This document shows, piece after piece, positions 60,188 through 64,000 of a stretch of DNA of 64,000 nt (within the stretch, counting starts at the first letter, position 1; every line of letters begins with the position of its first letter). The translations under genes were made by a program, and so were the position numbers. Source of the stretch: Micavibrio sp964400125. GTDB lineage: Bacteria; Pseudomonadota; Alphaproteobacteria; Micavibrionales; Micavibrionaceae. Location: assembly GCA_964400125.1 (NCBI GenBank), contig CAYNSR010000003.1, positions 62,001 through 126,000 of the forward strand, read 5' to 3'. A model generated the notes under the pieces. It was not told where the DNA came from. It was given only the letters and a program-made list of their open reading frames with translations, and ran no database searches.

Positions 60188-60376
60188 CTAATGTGCCTTG
60201 CCCTGAAAGAGGCACCGCCCAGGTTTCCCTTGGCGGCGCTCCTTGTCCGTGAAGACATCCCTGTTCTTTTTCTCGCCGGTTAAGGCAAATTCATGATAGC
60301 CGCAGAAAATCGGCTCTGACAAGCCCGCACGGCAAAACTTATCCACAATTTTCCGCTCGTTTCCAGAAACACGCAC
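60188..60376 (-). CDS. Possible small protein of 62 residues
   Basis: A GTG-started frame on the minus strand of the leuA-aat gap. The product is basic with three cysteines (KFCRAGLSEPIFCGYHEF and PGRCLFQGKAH) and reads like protein. However, it lacks a good ribosome site and contains a DnaA-like box (TTATCCACA, 60339-60347). It faces aat with 19 bases between the starts. The frame could also be chance. Confidence 0.35.
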   Translation of the reverse strand: MRVSGNERKIVDKFCRAGLSEPIFCGYHEFALTGEKKNRDVFTDKERRQGKPGRCLFQGKAH

Positions 60377-60395
60377 AAACTGCTAGAATGAAACG

Positions 60396-61085
60396 GTGAT
60401 GACCCAAGATATTCCAGATGAAACCGTGCACCGCTATCTCCTGCACTATGCGGCAGGGTACTTCCCCATGGCGGATCACGGCGACGATCTGGATATCCGC
60501 TGGTACAGCCCGGAAAAGCGGGCAATCCTGCCGATTCACGACCTGCATGTTCCAAAATCGCTCCGCCGTGCGCTACGAAAACACCCCTATGACATCCACA
60601 TCAACACTGCTTTCCCGCAAGTGATCCGGGCCTGCGCCGAAAACCGCGATTTTTCGTGGTTAAACAGCACCATTCAGGACGCCTTTATCGGTTTGCACCG
60701 GGCAGGTTATGCGCATAGCGTCGAATGCTGGCGTCCGGACGGAATGCTGGCCGGGGGCATTTACGGGCTGGCGCTGGGGACGGTTTTTTGTGGAGAAAGC
60801 ATGTTTTCGCGGGAACCGGGTGCCAGCAAGATTGCGTTGGTTTATCTTTGCGCCCGTTTGGCGGCAGGAGGCTTTACCCTGTTCGATTCCCAGATATATA
60901 ACGATCATACTGGCCAGTTCGGGGCCTATGAAATCTCCCGCCACGCCTATCTTGAACGCCTGCAACAGGCCTTGCAGCACCGGGCCGATTTTCACCTGTC
61001 GGGGCATCCGCAGGCAACGCCGGAAAGGTTGGTCAACCATTTTCTTTTTGCGGAAAATCTTAAGAAAAACTTGACGATTTCTTAA
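60396..61085 (+). CDS. aat: Leucyl/phenylalanyl-tRNA--protein transferase
   Basis: Aat adds Leu or Phe to the N-terminus of proteins starting with Arg or Lys, marking them for ClpAP via ClpS. The 229-residue protein contains YAAGYFPMADHGD, RWYSPEKRAILPIHDLHVPKS in segments, the SVECWRPDGMLAGGIYGLALG core and FCGESMFSREPGASKIAL, all diagnostic. Beginning MMTQD, the start is at 60396 or one codon later. clpP lies 2 kb downstream. The aat-DUF2155-mlaD-NDUFA12 neighbourhood is shared among alphaproteobacteria. Confidence 0.96.
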   Translation: MMTQDIPDETVHRYLLHYAAGYFPMADHGDDLDIRWYSPEKRAILPIHDLHVPKSLRRALRKHPYDIHINTAFPQVIRACAENRDFSWLNSTIQDAFIGLHRAGYAHSVECWRPDGMLAGGIYGLALGTVFCGESMFSREPGASKIALVYLCARLAAGGFTLFDSQIYNDHTGQFGAYEISRHAYLERLQQALQHRADFHLSGHPQATPERLVNHFLFAENLKKNLTIS

Positions 61086-61135
61086 TCCGCTGTTAATCTG
61101 AGGGTATCTCACAATAGGAAAACAGGCGGTGTCCG

Positions 61136-61615
61136 ATGGAATACGGGCCGACAACCTCTCTTCGCCTCACCCACGACTGGCAGTTCAATAGCCGGGGCCT
61201 CAGCCTGTCAGCGCGGGATTTTGAAACAAAGCTCCTCAACCGCACCGGCGGCAAGCCGCCCGCCGCCATCCTTGCCCTTCCCGTGATGGCGCATACAGGA
61301 TTGGGCAATTCAGAACAATGCATTGCCCGCTACCCCGTTTTCGCCTACGTCGCGGTCAACCGGGACGGGCTGGATGAGCTTCTCGGCCGGGGTCTTGCCA
61401 CAGTGGAAAACACACACCACACCTGTGAAGACGCCCGCGAACAGGCACGCCGCCTGAATGAAAAATCCTACACCGCGTATCTGAATAAATATGCGAGCGG
61501 GTCATTGTCGAAAGTGCATATCTGGAAAAAGACGGATGCAGGGACAATGCCCGCCTTCCACATCAGCCCGGGCGCGAATATACAAGACACCGCAGCCACG
61601 CTGAATAAAGGATAA
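61136..61615 (+). CDS. Hypothetical protein of 159 residues
   Basis: The soluble protein has no signal peptide. Segments include LRLTHDWQFNSRGLSLSARD, a VMAHTGLGNSEQCIARYPVF stretch, and a charged helix CEDAREQARRLNEKSYTAYL. The ATG at 61136 lacks a strong ribosome site, but the frame is clean and the composition fits. No family is recognised. Its stop lies 2 bases from the convergent DUF2155 gene. Confidence 0.6.
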   Translation: MEYGPTTSLRLTHDWQFNSRGLSLSARDFETKLLNRTGGKPPAAILALPVMAHTGLGNSEQCIARYPVFAYVAVNRDGLDELLGRGLATVENTHHTCEDAREQARRLNEKSYTAYLNKYASGSLSKVHIWKKTDAGTMPAFHISPGANIQDTAATLNKG

Positions 61616-61617
61616 CC

Positions 61618-62223
61618 CTATTCCATACCGGGAAAGGTCACGGTCGGACCAGCATCCCCCGGCACGGCTCCGGGCTCCACCGGAACATCCTGCGGGGGTT
61701 CGGCTTCCACACCGGTGACTTCACCATCACCATCAGCAGTCGCTGCCGAAACCTTGTCAGGCGCTTTTTCAAGCACGGGGTCGGTCGATTTCCGTTCAAG
61801 GCAATCCAGCACCCAGACATCATAAATCGGATGATCCATTGGCGACAGCGCCGGAGAGGACGCAAACATCCAGCCGCTATAAATCCAAACCGATTCTGCC
61901 TTGGGCGTAACCTCCCATATCTGGAGAAAGGCCGCCGATTCAGGCGGCTCCATCGGCGATGCCTTGCGGCAGGATTGTACCTTGATGTAAATGGGACCGA
62001 ACTTGACGGTACTGCCGACCCGGGCCTCGAAGGTCATTGTGCGGGCGCTGGCCTTGTCGAGGGATTGCAGCCGAACCACCGGGAAATCTGTCATTTCCGC
62101 ATACGCCCGCGTGAAAGGAATACATATGCCCAGCAGCACCGCGAGCAGAAATCCGCAAGCCCTGAACCCGGAGCGCCCGGGCAATAATACACGCTGCTTG
62201 CCGGTCGGTAATTCAGGGTACAT
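61618..62223 (-). CDS. DUF2155 domain protein, secreted
   Basis: The 201-residue protein has a signal peptide (GFLLAVLLGICIPFTRAYA). A compact domain follows, with VRLQSLDKASARTMTFEAR, FGPIYIKVQSCRKASPMEPPE, AFLQIWE and VWIYSGWMFASSPALSPMDH, and YDVWVLDCL. This is the DUF2155 family, alphaproteobacterial and resembling a periplasmic binding lid; two cysteines (RSC, DCL) could pair. The C-terminal 50 residues are acidic and Pro-rich. It overlaps mlaD by 11 bases. Confidence 0.92.
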   Translation of the reverse strand: MYPELPTGKQRVLLPGRSGFRACGFLLAVLLGICIPFTRAYAEMTDFPVVRLQSLDKASARTMTFEARVGSTVKFGPIYIKVQSCRKASPMEPPESAAFLQIWEVTPKAESVWIYSGWMFASSPALSPMDHPIYDVWVLDCLERKSTDPVLEKAPDKVSAATADGDGEVTGVEAEPPQDVPVEPGAVPGDAGPTVTFPGME

Positions 62224-62698
62224 TGGCGGAATCGGCGCTCTGGCCCTTTTTATCGGCACCTTGCATACTAAAGATAAACTGACCGAGCAATTGTTCAAGA
62301 TTTTGCGGTGATTGCGTGTAGGGGATCCGCGCCCCCGCCACCAGAATCTCTTCCGAACCGCCGGGTTCCAGCGCCAGAAACCGTCCACCGAGGAGACTTT
62401 CGCTACTGATGAGTGCCGCCGTATCGTCAGGCACGCTGATCGACGGATCGAGTGTCAGAGTCACGCGGGCCAGATAGTTTTCCGGGTTCAGATCAACGCG
62501 ACTGACGGTGCCGACCTTGACGCCGCTGATCAGGACATCATCCCCCGGCTTCAGACCGCCGATCGTCGAAAAATCGGCAACCAGATCATAACCGCGCACC
62601 GGCGACACATTGGCCGTCTTGTAACTGAACACCAGAAAAAAGGCGGCCACAAACAGCACAACCCCGCCCAGAACCGTTTCAATGACACTCCGCTTCAT
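62213..62698 (-). CDS. mlaD: MCE-domain lipid transport protein MlaD
   Basis: MlaD is the periplasmic MCE ring component that moves phospholipids together with MlaF/E. The 161-residue protein has an N-terminal membrane anchor (VLGGVVLFVAAFFLVFSY), and the MCE domain spans about residues 38-115 (YDLVADFSTIGGLKPGDDVL, SGVKVGTVSRVDLNPENYLA). The C-terminal helix is NLEQLLGQFIFSM. mlaE and mlaF lie 24 kb away. It is between DUF2155 and NDUFA12. Confidence 0.93.
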   Translation of the reverse strand: MKRSVIETVLGGVVLFVAAFFLVFSYKTANVSPVRGYDLVADFSTIGGLKPGDDVLISGVKVGTVSRVDLNPENYLARVTLTLDPSISVPDDTAALISSESLLGGRFLALEPGGSEEILVAGARIPYTQSPQNLEQLLGQFIFSMQGADKKGQSADSANVP

Positions 62699-62723
62699 AC
62701 CTTTTCCCCTGATAAACGCAACT

Positions 62724-63122
62724 TCATGATTCCGGCGGCGACCAGGCTTCGTAATCGCCTGTCGCAGATGGCCGCCTGTCGCCCGAAAGCAAATGCCCCG
62801 GCGGCCGCCAGGCCCGGGTGGTGCCGGTCATGTTTTGCTGGTGCGGCGTTTGCCACGAACGGCGAAACGACGCTTTACCGCTCTCCGGGATTTCGTCCGT
62901 CTGGTAATGCAGCCAGCCATGCCATTCCGGCGGCACTTTCGATGCCTCCGGCGCGCCCTTATATAAAACCCAGCGCCGTTCATGCGCATAACCCGCACGG
63001 GCACGAGCGGCGAAATAACGGTTTCCACCTGCATCCGTGCCGATTTTTCTGGCCCCGGACAGCAATGTGACCAGATTGATGTGAACGGGTGACAGCGCAC
63101 CCAGAAAACTGAACAGGCCCAT
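62724..63122 (-). CDS. NDUFA12-type NADH:ubiquinone oxidoreductase accessory protein
   Basis: This homologue of the mitochondrial complex I subunit NDUFA12 (B17.2) is found in alphaproteobacteria. The 132-residue protein contains IGTDAGGNRYFAAR, RRWVLYKGAPEASKVPPEWH and GWLHYQTDEIP, the core signature. The C-terminus (WQTPHQQNMTGTTRAWRPPG) continues the family pattern. The start at 63122 is used; a GTG at 63152 would add 10 residues. It is probably cotranscribed with mlaD and DUF2155, a conserved order. No nuo genes are in the window. Confidence 0.93.
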   Translation of the reverse strand: MGLFSFLGALSPVHINLVTLLSGARKIGTDAGGNRYFAARARAGYAHERRWVLYKGAPEASKVPPEWHGWLHYQTDEIPESGKASFRRSWQTPHQQNMTGTTRAWRPPGHLLSGDRRPSATGDYEAWSPPES

Positions 63123-63334
63123 AATGTTCCGATGAATGGTTTGTTGCAGCACGGCAGCCCCGTGCGCCCCTCATAAATGCCGCAAAGCCCTTCCCAAATC
63201 AAGACTTTTCCGGGCACGGAGGGCTGTGACGACGCGGATGTTGCGGGTCTGCGCAAATATCCTTGTTTTGGAAAATAATATGCTCTATGGTTCCCCTTAA
63301 ATCACAACAAAAAAATCTTCAGGGAGAAACAGGC

Positions 63335-64000
63335 ATGAGCCTCTTATGGATACATGGCAATTACAAGGATGCTTTCAATCAGGCGGCCAGTGCGCCACGG
63401 GCGGCGAATTTTGTCCCCATGGTGATCGAACAAAGCCAGCGCGGCGAACGGTCTTATGATATCTTTTCCCGCCTGCTGAAAGAGCGCGTCGTTTTTCTCA
63501 ACGGCCCGGTCACGGACCAGATGGCTGAACTGATTCAGGCCCAGTTGCTCTTTTTGGAATCGGAAGATCCGCACAAGGACATCTTCCTTTATGTGAACTC
63601 CCCGGGCGGGTCCGTTTCTGCCGGTCTGGCGATTTACGATACCATGAACTTTGTTTCCCCCGATATCTCGACGCTTTGCACCGGTATGGCCGCCTCGATG
63701 GGGGCCTTCTTGCTCTCGGCCGGGGCGAAGGGGAAACGTTACGGCCTGCCAAATGCCGAAGTCATGATTCACCAGCCCCTCGGCGGCATGCAGGGTCAGG
63801 CATCGGATATGGAGATTGCCGCCCGGCATATCCAACGCACCAAGGCACGCCTGAACAAATTGCTTTCGGAACATACGGGGCAAACCATCGAAAATATCTT
63901 CGCCGATACGGACCGGGACAATTACAAAACCGCCGAGGAAGCAAAGGAATACGGCCTGATCGACCGTGTTTTGACGACACGGGCGGCGCTGACGCCCTAG
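63335..64000 (+). CDS. clpP: ATP-dependent Clp protease proteolytic subunit
   Basis: ClpP forms the protease barrel that works with ClpA or ClpX. The 221-residue protein has the catalytic triad S121 (TGMAASMGAF), H146 (EVMIHQPLGG) and an aspartate in DTDRDNY near 195. The oligomer and handle motifs LYVNSPGGSVSAGLAIYDTM are conserved. The start ATG is preceded by AGGGAG; an upstream in-frame extension to 63263 is not supported. The stop codon is at the very end of the window. Downstream clpX cannot be seen. Confidence 0.96.
   Translation: MSLLWIHGNYKDAFNQAASAPRAANFVPMVIEQSQRGERSYDIFSRLLKERVVFLNGPVTDQMAELIQAQLLFLESEDPHKDIFLYVNSPGGSVSAGLAIYDTMNFVSPDISTLCTGMAASMGAFLLSAGAKGKRYGLPNAEVMIHQPLGGMQGQASDMEIAARHIQRTKARLNKLLSEHTGQTIENIFADTDRDNYKTAEEAKEYGLIDRVLTTRAALTP

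Noticed and set aside
1..64000. CRISPR array, prophage, insertion sequence or rRNA operon
   Set aside because: No regularly spaced repeats, Cas genes, transposase, integrase or phage structural genes, and no rRNA-like stretches, were found on reading both strands.

Overview
The window is a 64 kb piece of a moderately GC-rich bacterial chromosome with closely packed genes on both strands. Several genes and gene orders point to Alphaproteobacteria: an NDUFA12-type complex I accessory protein, the aat / DUF2155 / mlaD / NDUFA12 neighbourhood, rpsF-rpsR-rplI-dnaB-alr, and a fabD-fabG-acpP-fabF-mltG run. The order and family cannot be fixed from sequence alone; a Rhodospirillales- or Micavibrio-like lineage is only a guess. 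Almost everything is core metabolism and cell-envelope housekeeping. No prophage, transposase, integrase or CRISPR array was seen.

Layout. 1-8.2 kb: a partial secreted protein, rsmB, a chorismate mutase divergent from phhA, typA, two small envelope proteins and a DEAD-box helicase. 8.3-9.6 kb is the most foreign-looking stretch: a 29-codon remnant of the 3' end of guaA (GMP synthase), a TTG-started AT-rich unknown gene directly behind it, then three palindromic repeats. 9.6-14.3 kb: a Nudix hydrolase and class I ribonucleotide reductase. nrdA and nrdB are separated by a strong terminator. nrdA has tandem DnaA boxes upstream, and nrdB has a textbook pair of NrdR boxes. 14-28.5 kb: a ferritin-like protein, phoH, a Sco copper protein, a lipid set (FadL porin, SCP2, acyl-CoA dehydrogenase), cytidine deaminase divergent from an XRE regulator, a methyltransferase, a His-rich peptide, a BaiN-type flavoprotein and a LuxI/FeeM-like acyltransferase. 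28.5-38 kb: thrC, an M16 peptidase, GNAT, YqgE, peroxiredoxin, PBP1A, a VanX-like dipeptidase and mlaFE. 38-42.3 kb: alr, dnaB, rplI, rpsR, rpsF. 43.6-49 kb: fatty-acid synthesis and mltG. 49-53.5 kb: a three-gene unit with almost no spacing (membrane protein, asparagine-synthetase-like protein, OafA-type acyltransferase). 54.6-55.7 kb: a degraded AT-richer patch with a frameshifted gene, next to tRNA-Gly. 56-64 kb: a YbaK-type deacylase, cnoX, a Lon-N protein, Trm112, a short leuA, aat, DUF2155, mlaD, NDUFA12 and clpP.

Functional themes are peptidoglycan and outer-membrane upkeep (PBP1A, alr, VanX-like, mltG, MlaD/E/F, OafA-like), fatty-acid synthesis and use, dNTP supply, and protein quality control (clpP, cnoX, aat, Lon-N). 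The points most worth checking are the guaA remnant, the different control signals of nrdA and nrdB, LeuA without its feedback domain, an asparagine-synthetase-like protein that has lost its glutaminase cysteine, the orphan exosortase-type acyltransferase, and a 149-bp composite inverted repeat between fabD and fabG.
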